DNA of 64,000 bases. Source: Pseudodesulfovibrio profundus. GTDB taxonomy: Bacteria; Desulfobacterota; Desulfovibrionia; Desulfovibrionales; Desulfovibrionaceae. The stretch is from positions 1,525,001 to 1,589,000 of the forward strand of contig NZ_LT907975.1 of assembly GCF_900217235.1 (NCBI RefSeq), in the 5' to 3' direction. A program made the position numbers and the translations under genes. The notes under the pieces are model-generated. The model worked only from the letters and a program-made list of their open reading frames with translations, was not told the origin of the DNA and searched no databases. Position 1 is the first letter of the stretch; the number at the start of each line of letters is the position of its first letter. This document shows, piece by piece, positions 52,510 to 61,335 of this stretch.

Positions 52510-53469
52510 CTACATTGTTTCATAAAAATCGATCAGATGTTCAGCCACGCGCCTGTCTGACCAGTATTTTTCCATGAACAACCGACCTTCATATCCTTTG
52601 GCTTCACAAAACGCTCTATCGCCATCGAGTTCTCGCAGGCATGTCTCTAGCGAATCACGATCATGGGCCAATATCCACGGCAGGTCTTCGGTCCCGGCGA
52701 ATCGGGCCACCTGCTCCCTGTTCCATACATCCAGCCCGGCAATGACCGCCACGCCCTGCGACAAGCCTTCGAGACTGCTGACGCCGTAATACCCCTGCAT
52801 GTGATCGAACAACACATGACATCGGCGTTTTCGGGCCAGACACTCATCATTGGGCACATCATCAATCATATCCACGTCAAGGCGCACTTTGTCCTTGGCC
52901 AAACGTTTCACCACCGCAAGGAAGTCGTCCGTGTTCTTGAGGTCCTTGCGGGTAGGAGAATGACAAATGCTGAGTCGACCGGGATCATCGAATCGTCCGC
53001 CCAGCGGCTTGAGAAGCGGATCGTCGATTGGAACAAGATTGGGCTGCCACTGTGCTTCGGGCAGCAGCTTCATGAGGTCGGGAGTGGAAACAAGAAGGTT
53101 GGTCCGCCCGAGTTCGGCATACTTCTGCCGAAAGGAATCGGGGTTGGACCGAAAATCGTGATGGCCATGATGGTGATGCACAACCGCTTTGCCTGCAAGG
53201 TAGTCGGCTGGTAGCCATGGACCAAAAGGCTGGTGCTCGTCGCATGTCATGTGAAAATGAAATACATCCGCTTCTTCCATGAGAATACGGACCTCTTCCA
53301 TACCATCCAACCCCAGATCGGGGATGTGCAGGTCCTTCTCCCAGGAATGGGTGTACCGGGTCTCAAGGGTAACGAGGCGGACCTCATGTTCACTGTACTT
53401 GTTAACGGCTTTGGTAAACTGAATGGCTGTTCCGGCAGGATCATTGATGGCGAACATCAGGATTTTCAT
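52510..53469 (-). CDS. Glycosyltransferase family 4-like protein
   Basis: 319 residues from the ATG at 53469, which directly follows the stop of the Hpt-domain gene. The N-terminus MKILMFAINDPAGTAIQF and the histidine-rich AVVHHHHGHHDFR segment form the acceptor half. The C-terminal half has LSICHSPTRKDLKNTD, DHMQGYYGVSSLEGLSQGVAVIAG (quoted up to GYYGVSSLEGLSQGVAVIAG) where the E-G-L-S pattern is the nucleotide-sugar site of GT4 enzymes. Substrate unknown. It is translationally linked to the Hpt-domain and acetolactate decarboxylase genes. Confidence 0.82.
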   Translation of the reverse strand: MKILMFAINDPAGTAIQFTKAVNKYSEHEVRLVTLETRYTHSWEKDLHIPDLGLDGMEEVRILMEEADVFHFHMTCDEHQPFGPWLPADYLAGKAVVHHHHGHHDFRSNPDSFRQKYAELGRTNLLVSTPDLMKLLPEAQWQPNLVPIDDPLLKPLGGRFDDPGRLSICHSPTRKDLKNTDDFLAVVKRLAKDKVRLDVDMIDDVPNDECLARKRRCHVLFDHMQGYYGVSSLEGLSQGVAVIAGLDVWNREQVARFAGTEDLPWILAHDRDSLETCLRELDGDRAFCEAKGYEGRLFMEKYWSDRRVAEHLIDFYETM

Positions 53470-53470
53470 G

Positions 53471-53782
53471 TCAGCCTTGCTCCCCAAAAACAACGTCTAC
53501 CGCATCGAGGTAGCTGCGAACCTCGGCAAGGGGTTCCCGAGCCTGTTCAAGCTCTGCATCTCTGCCTGCCGCCTCAATAATGGCTCCCAGCTCGGTAAGA
53601 CGAACAAATCCGTAGGATGTGCCAGACCCTTTCAGTCGATGCCCCAACAGGGCGATTGTCTCCGCATCCCCCGCTACCAAAGCCTGCTCCATCTGCTCAA
53701 GTTCCTCATACCGGATCTCGAAATACCTATCCATGACTGGCTCAAGCATGGAATCGACAATCACCTGAAAACGCTTCCCCAT
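53471..53782 (-). CDS. Histidine phosphotransfer (Hpt) domain protein
   Basis: 103 residues, a single four-helix Hpt module. The phospho-accepting histidine is His48 in ALLGHRLKGSGTSYGF, and FEIRYEELEQMEQALVAGDA is the usual preceding helix pair. Such stand-alone modules relay phosphate between hybrid kinases and response regulators. No kinase is adjacent. It overlaps none of its neighbours but is only four bases after the acetolactate decarboxylase gene and one base before the glycosyltransferase gene. Confidence 0.9.
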   Translation of the reverse strand: MGKRFQVIVDSMLEPVMDRYFEIRYEELEQMEQALVAGDAETIALLGHRLKGSGTSYGFVRLTELGAIIEAAGRDAELEQAREPLAEVRSYLDAVDVVFGEQG

Positions 53783-53786
53783 CAGA

Positions 53787-54581
53787 TCACCTCTTTCCCT
53801 GTGCCGGGTCTTTTTCTACGGCATGCAGTTCTTTCCCTTTGTCACCACTCAAGTCGATATCGTCAAACGCCCTGTCAGCCGGAAGTTCGACGGTAAAAGA
53901 ACGGAGTACATCAAGCTTTGCCACTGCCGCATCAAAGGTACAATCAAGAACATGGCCCCCGCCCTGACGGTCCGCGGCAAGATAGTGCCAGTGAAAACCC
54001 GGGACGTTCACTCCTTTGACAAACACAGGTGCATAGAGGCCGATCAAAGTGCCGCGACCATCAAACGTTGTGACAACCTGTTCTTTGACCACTTCCGCCA
54101 ACGGTTTGTATGGTGGAGACTGCTTGGCAATGGCTCTGGTTTTTACGGCATGAAATGTACCATCGATACGAACGGCGTAAAAGCGATTCTCCGAAGGAAG
54201 CAGTGCGTGAATGGCGTCGTTCAAGCCATCCAGCGTATGAATATCTTTGAGTTGCCTCTGCTGTTCCGCATCAAAATGGACCACAGTGGCAAATGGAACC
54301 AGAGCATCTCCCGCAGGCACGGTAACCGCACCGCCTGCAGCAGCCTGGTACGCTTCACCGTCCAAAACGATCAGTTCCCCATCAATGCCGTTCAAGGTCC
54401 CAAGCCCGAAACCACCGCGTTCCTTGAGCTCTGCCACGGTCAAATCACCATCATACAGGCCGGCCAGCAGCGCATCGATGGTCGAATACTGATACAGAGT
54501 CTGACCTGCCGCCGCAAAACCGGACGGAAGGCTCAGGAAAAGAACAAGGACCAACACAATTGTCCGAGATTTTGAGAACAT
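53787..54581 (-). CDS. Alpha-acetolactate decarboxylase, exported form
   Basis: 264 residues. A signal peptide (MFSKSRTIVLVLVLFLSLPS, cleavage near AAA-GQT) precedes a full decarboxylase domain: YQYSTIDALLAGLYDGDLTV, GGFGLGTLNGIDGELIVLDG and the zinc ligands His197, His199 and His210 in PGFHWHYLAADRQGGGH, spaced exactly as in the Bacillus enzyme. The reaction is acetolactate to acetoin plus CO2. A periplasmic or secreted form matches the Bacillus brevis type. No acetolactate synthase for a butanediol pathway is nearby; neighbours are cheD and an Hpt-domain gene. Confidence 0.92.
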   Translation of the reverse strand: MFSKSRTIVLVLVLFLSLPSGFAAAGQTLYQYSTIDALLAGLYDGDLTVAELKERGGFGLGTLNGIDGELIVLDGEAYQAAAGGAVTVPAGDALVPFATVVHFDAEQQRQLKDIHTLDGLNDAIHALLPSENRFYAVRIDGTFHAVKTRAIAKQSPPYKPLAEVVKEQVVTTFDGRGTLIGLYAPVFVKGVNVPGFHWHYLAADRQGGGHVLDCTFDAAVAKLDVLRSFTVELPADRAFDDIDLSGDKGKELHAVEKDPAQGKR

Positions 54582-54608
54582 AACAGGGAGTCCTTGTCGG
54601 CTGGAGTT

Positions 54609-55118
54609 TTAACGCTGATCTTCCAAGGCCATGCCGTTCAACTTCTTCAACCACACTTCACCGGTGAAGGTATTGAACATGAGCTTGCGACCTCTTGAGC
54701 CCCCGACGTCTTCACGCTTCACTTCAAGCCGCGCAAACCGGAGCAGCTTGCGCGCCATGTCGATATTGCGCCGCCCGATGTCATATGAGGTCCGCTTCAT
54801 GCCCTGCACAGCGATGCCGGAGGAACCGCCAAACATCTTGATAACGAGATCACGCCGGGGGATACCAATCTTATCGAGTGATTCCAGCATATTGAGCAAT
54901 GCCGTATCCACGTATCGACATATCTGGGGCTCATGTCCGCCCCGGGATTCGGAGCTATCCGGCAAAAAGGCATGGCAAATGGTGCCGATTCCTTTTTCGG
55001 GCGCATGAATCGTCACACCAAGGCATGACCCAAGCACGGTGGTCACCAGTGTCGGCTGGACCCCGAAGAAACAGTCTCCTGTCTGCAAAAAGACTTTGGG
55101 TAGATTCTTATGATTCAT
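54609..55118 (-). CDS. cheD: Chemoreceptor glutamine deamidase CheD
   Basis: 169 residues. The catalytic triad of CheD is visible as Cys32 in LGSCLGVTIHAP, His49 in ICHAFLP and a threonine in LVTTVLG. MFGGSSGIAVQGMKRTSYDI and IGRRNIDMARKLL follow the family. It deamidates receptor glutamines and can bind CheC. It lies just before the acetolactate decarboxylase and Hpt-domain genes, all on the reverse strand. cheR is 29 kb away, so the chemotaxis genes are scattered. Confidence 0.94.
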   Translation of the reverse strand: MNHKNLPKVFLQTGDCFFGVQPTLVTTVLGSCLGVTIHAPEKGIGTICHAFLPDSSESRGGHEPQICRYVDTALLNMLESLDKIGIPRRDLVIKMFGGSSGIAVQGMKRTSYDIGRRNIDMARKLLRFARLEVKREDVGGSRGRKLMFNTFTGEVWLKKLNGMALEDQR

Positions 55119-55194
55119 GCGATGATCACCTGTTGAACGCGTTTTCAGTCGAAATTATCATTCCTGCTCAATGTGACAAGCGGGTGTTCGCAAG

Positions 55195-56352
55195 TCAAGC
55201 TTTGGCACCTTTTCTCGCAAGCTGTCCGGGGATGAAAAACGTCAGTGCGAGCGAGATAAGAGACAGTGCCACGGCACCATAGAAAACCGCCCGATAATCA
55301 GCTATCCACGCCAGTCCGCCAGCAGCGGGAATAACCACTGCGGCAACATGGTTGATGGTGAATCCCACCGCCATGCCCGAAGCAATATCCTCCCCCTTGG
55401 CTATCTTTTGATAGAATGTCTTGATGGCCATGGAGAAGTTGAAAACAATATTGTCCACCACATACAGCGCTCCGGCCACCCAGGCGCTATCCGTCAACGC
55501 ATAGCCGAGAAAAACAAAGGTCAGGGTCACATATTCCACCACAAGCACAGCCTGCTCACCATACCGATTCACCGCCCTGCCGATGAGAGGATTGGCAAAA
55601 TAGTTCAGCACATTGTTGATGACGAAAAGGACCGTGACATCAACGATGGAATACCCGAACTTCTCCACCAGCAGAAAAACCGCAAACGCCACGAAAATCT
55701 GCCGTCTGGCTCCCCCCATGAAGGTAAGCAGGTAGTACAGCCAGTACCGCCTGTAGATGCGCATTTTCTTGGATTGCGGCGGCATGTCGGGAGCGGATGG
55801 GTCCTGCTTGAATGCCCACAACCCAGCACAAATCGCCAGCGCACCAAACAGCGCAAACAGAGAAGTGAAGCCCAGAAAGCGGGCAAGCAGGAAAATGGCC
55901 CCACCAACGGCGACATTGGTCAACGCCGCATAGGAGCGCAGTCGACCAAGAACCACCGGCGCTTCGGTGTACGAAAAATACTGCAGCGTCAGCGACTGGT
56001 TCATGGTTTCAAAATAGTGAAACCCGAAACTCATCAGCAGGGTCGTGGCCACCAGTCCCACGGTGGAGGGGAAGAAACCGGTCAGGGCCACCCCCAGACC
56101 AAGCAGGACGACCGAAAGAGCGGCCAGCCGATGCTCCCGTATGATCAAAATGACATACAGGGCCAGAAGTGCCAGAAATCCCGGCACTTCACGGACGGAC
56201 TGGATGATACCCATATCAAAGCCCGAAAGGCCGCCTACTTCCACGGCAAAGTTGTTGAGCAGGGTGCGCCACCCCTGAAATGCAATCCCTGAACCCACCA
56301 CCAGAACAAGAAGGAACAGGTACATTTTACGCTGCTTGAAATTCTCTGACAT
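55195..56352 (-). CDS. Major facilitator superfamily transporter
   Basis: 385 residues from the ATG at 56352, with GAGG five bases upstream. About twelve hydrophobic helices are present in two halves joined by a basic loop (PPQSKKMRIYRRYW). The first loop has GFDMGIIQSVREVPGFLALL, and the second-half helices include LFVINNVLNYFANPLIGRAV. The substrate is unknown. It is monocistronic, divergent from the DUF523 gene. Confidence 0.85.
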   Translation of the reverse strand: MSENFKQRKMYLFLLVLVVGSGIAFQGWRTLLNNFAVEVGGLSGFDMGIIQSVREVPGFLALLALYVILIIREHRLAALSVVLLGLGVALTGFFPSTVGLVATTLLMSFGFHYFETMNQSLTLQYFSYTEAPVVLGRLRSYAALTNVAVGGAIFLLARFLGFTSLFALFGALAICAGLWAFKQDPSAPDMPPQSKKMRIYRRYWLYYLLTFMGGARRQIFVAFAVFLLVEKFGYSIVDVTVLFVINNVLNYFANPLIGRAVNRYGEQAVLVVEYVTLTFVFLGYALTDSAWVAGALYVVDNIVFNFSMAIKTFYQKIAKGEDIASGMAVGFTINHVAAVVIPAAGGLAWIADYRAVFYGAVALSLISLALTFFIPGQLARKGAKA

Positions 56353-56420
56353 TACGACCTCGCTGGAAAGGAAAACAATAGGGCTAGGCATCTGAAAAGA
56401 TCAAGGGTAGAATCCGGTCC

Positions 56421-56849
56421 ATGGACAAGACATTTTTAGTGAGCGCCTGCCTCGCAGGCATCTACTGCCGATATAATGGAGAGACCCGTTCCGATCAGCG
56501 CATCGTGGATCTCATTTCCGGGGGAAAAGCCATCCCCTTCTGCCCCGAAGCCTACGGCGGACTGCCTACTCCCCGCGCTCCATGCGAGATTCAGGGAGAC
56601 CGAGTTATTGATAAAGAGGGCGTGGATCAGACCGAACCGTTTATTCGCGGTTCAAAGGAAGGCGTCCGCCTCGCACAGATGGCCGGTTGCACCGAAGCCA
56701 TCCTCAAGGCCGGCTCCCCTTCCTGTGGCTGCGGCGAGATATATGACGGCACATTCACCTCCACCCGCATTCCCGGCAATGGCGTCTTTGCCCAAATGCT
56801 GCTTGATGCCGGAATTCGCGTCCGCACCGAAGAGGACCTCGACGGCTGA
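56421..56849 (+). CDS. DUF523 / TudS-family protein
   Basis: 142 residues. Conserved cysteines and motifs of DUF523: SACLAGIYCRYNG (Cys10, Cys16), FCPEAYGGLPTPRAPCE (Cys41) and GSPSCGCGEIYDG (Cys102, Cys104). Family members include TudS, an iron-sulfur thiouracil desulfidase. This is the short stand-alone form without DUF1722. Its stop overlaps the start of the YgjP-like gene by one base (TGATG). The substrate here is not known. Confidence 0.87.
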   Translation: MDKTFLVSACLAGIYCRYNGETRSDQRIVDLISGGKAIPFCPEAYGGLPTPRAPCEIQGDRVIDKEGVDQTEPFIRGSKEGVRLAQMAGCTEAILKAGSPSCGCGEIYDGTFTSTRIPGNGVFAQMLLDAGIRVRTEEDLDG

Positions 56850-57559
56850 TGACAGAATTTCTGGACATGCCGCTGACGGTAAAGCCCCACCCCCGCGCCA
56901 AGCGAGTACTGGTCAAGCTGGTGCCGGGCAAAGGTATTGAGGTCGTTGTCCCCAAGCGATTCGACACCCGTCAGGTACCGGCCATTCTTGAAGAGAAACG
57001 GCGGTGGCTTCGTGAGACCAGCCGCAAAATGATGGAGCGGGGGTATGATCTGAGCGGTACCCCGCCGGAACTGCCCACCAATCTGGATTTGAAAGCATGT
57101 GGTCGAGACTATGCCATTGGCTATGTGGATCGTCCGGGACGGGTTCGTATCACTGAAAATGGCTTACGCCTGATGGTGACCGGACCGAAAGAGGATCGCG
57201 AAACCATCTTTGATGCCCTTAGCAAGTTCACGGCAGCCAAAGCCCGGGAGTTTGTCCTCCCCATGCTGGATAGCATGAGCCGAAGACTAGACCTCCCCTA
57301 CTCAGCCCTGCGTGTACGCAGACAGAAAACGCGCTGGGGCAGTTGCTCTGCCAGGGGAACGATCAGCATCAATGCCAAACTCATGTTTCTGCCCGTGGAA
57401 CTGGTCGAGCACCTGCTGCTCCACGAGCTTTGCCATACGCGCCACCTCAACCACTCCCCGCAATACTGGAAACTGGTGGCACGACATCAGCCGGATTTTC
57501 AACGGTATGAACGACTGTTGAGCAAGGCAGGACGGCTGGTTCCAGCCTGGTTCGGCTAA
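56849..57559 (+). CDS. YgjP-type metal-dependent hydrolase (DUF45)
   Basis: 236 residues. The zincin motif is HELCH (192-196), continued as TRHLNHSPQYW with His202 as likely third ligand. TRWGSCSARGTISIN (161-175) is the family hallmark. These UPF0425/YgjP proteins resemble the C-terminal part of SprT-like proteases; their targets are unknown, and one member was reported as a UTP pyrophosphatase. It starts within the stop of the DUF523 gene, so the pair is co-translated. Confidence 0.88.
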   Translation: MTEFLDMPLTVKPHPRAKRVLVKLVPGKGIEVVVPKRFDTRQVPAILEEKRRWLRETSRKMMERGYDLSGTPPELPTNLDLKACGRDYAIGYVDRPGRVRITENGLRLMVTGPKEDRETIFDALSKFTAAKAREFVLPMLDSMSRRLDLPYSALRVRRQKTRWGSCSARGTISINAKLMFLPVELVEHLLLHELCHTRHLNHSPQYWKLVARHQPDFQRYERLLSKAGRLVPAWFG

Positions 57560-57574
57560 GAGGAAAGGAGTAGC

Positions 57575-58363
57575 ATGCGTACGACATTCATCGGCGTTGG
57601 CGAGGCATTTGACGACAACCAACTCAATACCAGTCTACTTATTGAAACAGCAGAATCATCATTGCTGTTGGATTGCGGATTCACCGCCCCGATGGGGTTC
57701 TGGAAAGCGGCTGCCCATCCTCTCGACTTGCAGGCCATCTACATTTCCCACTTTCACGGCGACCATTTCTTCGGCCTCCCTGCGCTGCTCATGCGCATGA
57801 AGCAGGAAGGACGAACCGCCCCGCTGACCATTTTGGGACAGCCCGGTGTGGAAGCTGTGGTTCGCCAGACAATCGAATTGGCGTATCCCGGTTCTCTGGC
57901 CAAGGCTTCATTTGATCTGTCCTTCATGGAATGTTCCGCAGGACAGAACATCGTGCTTGGCCACATGTGTCTTGGCTTTGCCCTGAGCGATCATCCCAGA
58001 CCATGCCTTGCAATCCGTGTGGACTGCGGTGACAGGGCACTCTTCTATTCCGGTGACGGAGGGGCAACGGCTGACACGGCGGCGCTGGCTGCGGGAGCCG
58101 ACCTGATCATCCACGAGTCGTTCACAATGGATGCAGACACCCCGGGACATGGGACAGTGGACGCTTCCATTGACTTTGCACGTCGTGCTGGTGCACGACA
58201 ATTGGCGTTGGTTCATATCGAACGAGATGTTCGCAAATACCAGAACGACCAACTACAGCAACGCATATCCTTATCACAGGAACCACATGTGATCGTACCG
58301 GAATCGGGGGATTCCATCACGATCACATCTCGGGAAGGTGATAACTTTACCTCTCAGGTATAA
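57575..58363 (+). CDS. Metallo-beta-lactamase fold protein, RNase Z-like
   Basis: 262 residues. The metal motif is HFHGDH (59-64) after LQAIYISH. FYSGDGGATADTAALAAGADLIIHE and a final GARQLALVHIERD complete the MBL fold of the RNase Z / arylsulfatase-like branch. There is no clear exosite arm of typical RNase Z, so a phosphodiesterase or other hydrolase remains possible. It follows the YgjP-like gene by 15 bases in one operon with DUF523. Confidence 0.85.
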   Translation: MRTTFIGVGEAFDDNQLNTSLLIETAESSLLLDCGFTAPMGFWKAAAHPLDLQAIYISHFHGDHFFGLPALLMRMKQEGRTAPLTILGQPGVEAVVRQTIELAYPGSLAKASFDLSFMECSAGQNIVLGHMCLGFALSDHPRPCLAIRVDCGDRALFYSGDGGATADTAALAAGADLIIHESFTMDADTPGHGTVDASIDFARRAGARQLALVHIERDVRKYQNDQLQQRISLSQEPHVIVPESGDSITITSREGDNFTSQV

Positions 58364-58430
58364 TTATAATCGACATCAGGTGTCCACTCTCTCACCATGT
58401 GAGCACCAATTCACTTCACAGGGGAAACAA

Positions 58431-59774
58431 ATGGCGGATAAAAAGTACGATGCAATACTCTACGATTTTTTTGAAAAGAAAAATGGTGGAGTCGTGCTGT
58501 TGAGCGATGATCAGATATTCAAGAAAACGCTCTCCAACACAATATTCAAAACTATCGGGACCAAACGGGACTGCATGTGGTCTTTTGAAGAGGTCCAACC
58601 GGCACTCAAGCGCATACAGCAGTGCCAGAAAGACAAGATCGAGTGCGTGGTGTTCATTGAACGCATCATCAATGAACGGCCCAGCACAGACACCATAATC
58701 ACGCTAAAACAGCTACTTCCAGACCTTCGGATCATTGCACTTGTCAATGAAACCAAACGCGAGAATATCGCGTATTTTTATGAGATCGGCGTCAACAACG
58801 TCATCTCCAAACCGGCGTCCATGAACAACATCATCGAAAAGATGGCGTTCACCATCAAGCCCCAGGGCAAGCTGAGCGAATACATGTCCATCGGGAAAAA
58901 GTTCCTGGCAGTCGGCCGCCTCAAGCAGGCGCTGGAAGTCAGTGACAAGATTCTCTCGATCAAACCCGATTCGCCTGCCGGACTGATGCTGCGAGGCGAT
59001 GTGTATTTGCAGGCCAAGGACCACGACAAAGCGGTCCAAAGTTACCTCAAGGCCCATGAAAGCTCCCGCCTCTACCTTGAACCGCTCAAGAAGCTCGCCA
59101 ATGCCTATGAAGGTGTTGATGAAGACAAGCAGCTCCACTACCTGGAGAAGCTTGACCGACTGAGTCCGCTCAATGTCGAGCGCAAGACAAACATGGGCAA
59201 GGTTCATCTCAACAAGAACAATGTTGAGCGGGCGGAGAAGTACTTTGATCAGGCCATCGACATTGCTACAAAAGAAGCCATGTCCATGATCGGCACCGTT
59301 GCCGAACAGATAACGCAGGCTGTCGGGAGCACCTCTCCTGTGCTTGCGGAAAAATATCTGACCAAGGTGCTCAACACCAAGAAAGCAGCGTTGACCAAGG
59401 ACGATATTACTTTGTTCAACAAGTTGGGTATCGCCCTGCGCGGTCAAGGCAAATGGGAAGATGCCATCGAGAACTACAAACGCGCCCTGACCATCTCTCC
59501 CGAGGATGAAGGACTGCACTACAACATGGGCATGGCGTATTACGATGGACGTAAACATCGTGAGGCAGCCCAGTGCTTTGAGCGGGCATTGGAAATCAAC
59601 CCGGATTTCTACAAGCAGAGCGAGGTGGTCTCCATGAATCTGGCCACTGTATATGCCGATCTGCGGCGCTACGATCAGGCAATCATTTTCTACGAGAACG
59701 TCCTGAAGCTCAATCCCAACAATTCGCTGGCCCGCAGCAAATATAATAAAATCAAACCCAATACAGCCAAATAG
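58431..59774 (+). CDS. Receiver-like / TPR protein 1 (pseudo-receiver)
   Basis: 447 residues from the ATG at 58431, with CAGGGG seven bases upstream. Residues 18-140 fit a CheY-like receiver: VVLLSDDQIF for strand 1, CVVFIERIINERPSTD for the phosphorylation strand and VISKPAS with Lys127. The aspartate position holds Glu77, so normal phosphorylation is unlikely. From about residue 150, TPR units run to the end (LKQALEVSDKILSIKPDSPA; DAIENYKRALTISPEDEGLH; AAQCFERALEINPDF; AIIFYENVLKLNPNNSLA). It is cytoplasmic. A terminator separates it from its paralogue at 59895. Confidence 0.85.
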   Translation: MADKKYDAILYDFFEKKNGGVVLLSDDQIFKKTLSNTIFKTIGTKRDCMWSFEEVQPALKRIQQCQKDKIECVVFIERIINERPSTDTIITLKQLLPDLRIIALVNETKRENIAYFYEIGVNNVISKPASMNNIIEKMAFTIKPQGKLSEYMSIGKKFLAVGRLKQALEVSDKILSIKPDSPAGLMLRGDVYLQAKDHDKAVQSYLKAHESSRLYLEPLKKLANAYEGVDEDKQLHYLEKLDRLSPLNVERKTNMGKVHLNKNNVERAEKYFDQAIDIATKEAMSMIGTVAEQITQAVGSTSPVLAEKYLTKVLNTKKAALTKDDITLFNKLGIALRGQGKWEDAIENYKRALTISPEDEGLHYNMGMAYYDGRKHREAAQCFERALEINPDFYKQSEVVSMNLATVYADLRRYDQAIIFYENVLKLNPNNSLARSKYNKIKPNTAK

Positions 59775-59782
59775 AACAATTC

Positions 59783-59813
59783 AAGCCGCCGGTCACTCCG
59801 GCGGCTTTTTTCA
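59783..59813 (+). terminator. Terminator between the two receiver-like/TPR genes
   Basis: AAGCCGCCGG (59783-59792) and CCGGCGGCTT (59798-59807), a 10-bp perfect stem with a five-base loop, followed by T residues. Confidence 0.9.
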
Positions 59814-59894
59814 TCGTGTTGACCCTATCCTGCCGGAAAGGATATACTGACCGCAGTATAACCCGACCACCGCTCTTGCAGGGGGGAACACCCG

Positions 59895-61232
59895 ATGCCG
59901 CCGTCCTTTGATACCATCGTTCGCAATTTCCTTGAGCAGGACAACGGAGCCATTGTCCAGATAACCGGTGACGTCACCTTTACCCGAGCGCTTCGCCACA
60001 TCATCAGCCGCATGTTCGGCCTCAAGGGAGACATGCTTTCCACGTTCAGCTCCTTTGCTGACGGTCTTTCCCGATGCCGGGAACTGCAGGAAGCCGAGCG
60101 GCCCACCATCGTCCTTATTGAACGGATGCTCAATGAGCGACCCAGCACCGACCAGCTCATCACCCTCAAGCAGGAACTGCCCGACACCACGGTTATCATG
60201 CTGACATGGGAAGCAACGCAGGAAACCGTAGCCTATTTTTTCGAGCTGGGCGTCAGTCGCGTCTTGCTCAAGCCCGCTTCCGCCGATCAGATCATCCGTG
60301 AACTGGCTCTTGCCATCAGCCCTCCCGGCGAGCTGAAGAATCAGATGAAGCGATGCGAAGAATTGCTACGGGAAGGCAACTATGACGAGGCGCTCGAAAT
60401 CTCCGACCGAATACTGTTGGTCAAGCCCAACTCTGCGCGAGGTCTCGCCCTGCGTGGCGACGCGCTCATGGGCATAGGCGAAGAAGACAAAGCGATCCGT
60501 CAATACATGACCGCCCACGAAGCGCGCCCCATGTTCATGGCCCCGCTGCTCCGGCTTGCTTCGGCATTCAGGGACATGGAAGACGAGCGCGCCCTCGACT
60601 ACCTCATGACACTGGACGAAATATCTCCCCTCAACCCGGAACGAAAGATCGACATTGCCGAACAGTATCTGCTGCGTGACGATCACGAAGAGGCCGAGGT
60701 CTATATGGATCAGGGGGTCGAGGCTGCCGAACGGGAAGCCCTGAGCATGGTGGGCGATCTGACCATGCGTATTGTCGACGCCGTGACCGGCACGGCCCCC
60801 CATCTTGCCAAGAAGTACCTGCAACGGGTCATCGACTCGCAACGGGTGGTCGGACTCGACGCGCTTGTTCACTACAACCGGCTTGGCATGCTCCTGCGCG
60901 GAGAAGGCAAGTGGGACGAAGCGATTGATGTATATGCCAAAGCTCTGGAAATTTCGCCCGACGATCCGGCCATCCTCTACAACATGGGGCTTGCCTACTG
61001 GGAAGGCGGCAAACGCAATCAGGCGTTGCAATCCTTTGAGCAGGCATTGGCCATCGACCCCGAATTCCATCAGGGAAGCGTCGGTGCGACTTTGAATATC
61101 GGGCTGCTGTATCTGGACATGCGCATGTACCGCGATGCCGAGCCGTTTTTCCAGCACGTGTTGGAACTTGACCCCAACAACACCACTGCCCGGAAGCGAC
61201 TACGCATGGTCAAGGAACGACTTGCCGCATAA
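59895..61232 (+). CDS. Receiver-like / TPR protein 2 (pseudo-receiver)
   Basis: 445 residues with AGGGGGG shortly before the ATG. It has the same layout as the gene at 58431. The receiver-like part holds TIVLIERMLNERPSTD with Glu76 at the phospho-acceptor position, and VLLKPAS with Lys126. TPR units follow (DEALEISDRILLVKPNSARG; DEAIDVYAKALEISPDDPAI; NQALQSFEQALAIDPEFHQG; DAEPFFQHVLELDPNN). The shared block NERPSTDxxITLKQxLPD shows the two arose by duplication. Probably a protein-interaction scaffold that senses or counts a partner rather than a phosphate relay (inference). Confidence 0.85.
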   Translation: MPPSFDTIVRNFLEQDNGAIVQITGDVTFTRALRHIISRMFGLKGDMLSTFSSFADGLSRCRELQEAERPTIVLIERMLNERPSTDQLITLKQELPDTTVIMLTWEATQETVAYFFELGVSRVLLKPASADQIIRELALAISPPGELKNQMKRCEELLREGNYDEALEISDRILLVKPNSARGLALRGDALMGIGEEDKAIRQYMTAHEARPMFMAPLLRLASAFRDMEDERALDYLMTLDEISPLNPERKIDIAEQYLLRDDHEEAEVYMDQGVEAAEREALSMVGDLTMRIVDAVTGTAPHLAKKYLQRVIDSQRVVGLDALVHYNRLGMLLRGEGKWDEAIDVYAKALEISPDDPAILYNMGLAYWEGGKRNQALQSFEQALAIDPEFHQGSVGATLNIGLLYLDMRMYRDAEPFFQHVLELDPNNTTARKRLRMVKERLAA

Positions 61233-61280
61233 GCAGTTTATCGGTTCCCGGGCCTGCTCCACTGACACCATCCACGCAAT

Positions 61281-61309
61281 AAAAAAGAGCTGTCCGACAA
61301 TCGGACAGC
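61281..61309 (-). terminator. Terminator of nrdJ
   Basis: GCTGTCCGA (61289-61297) and TCGGACAGC (61301-61309) form a 9-bp stem with a three-base loop; the reverse strand then has T6. Confidence 0.9.
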
Positions 61310-61335
61310 CCTGAATTAACCAATGAGAGCAGCGG

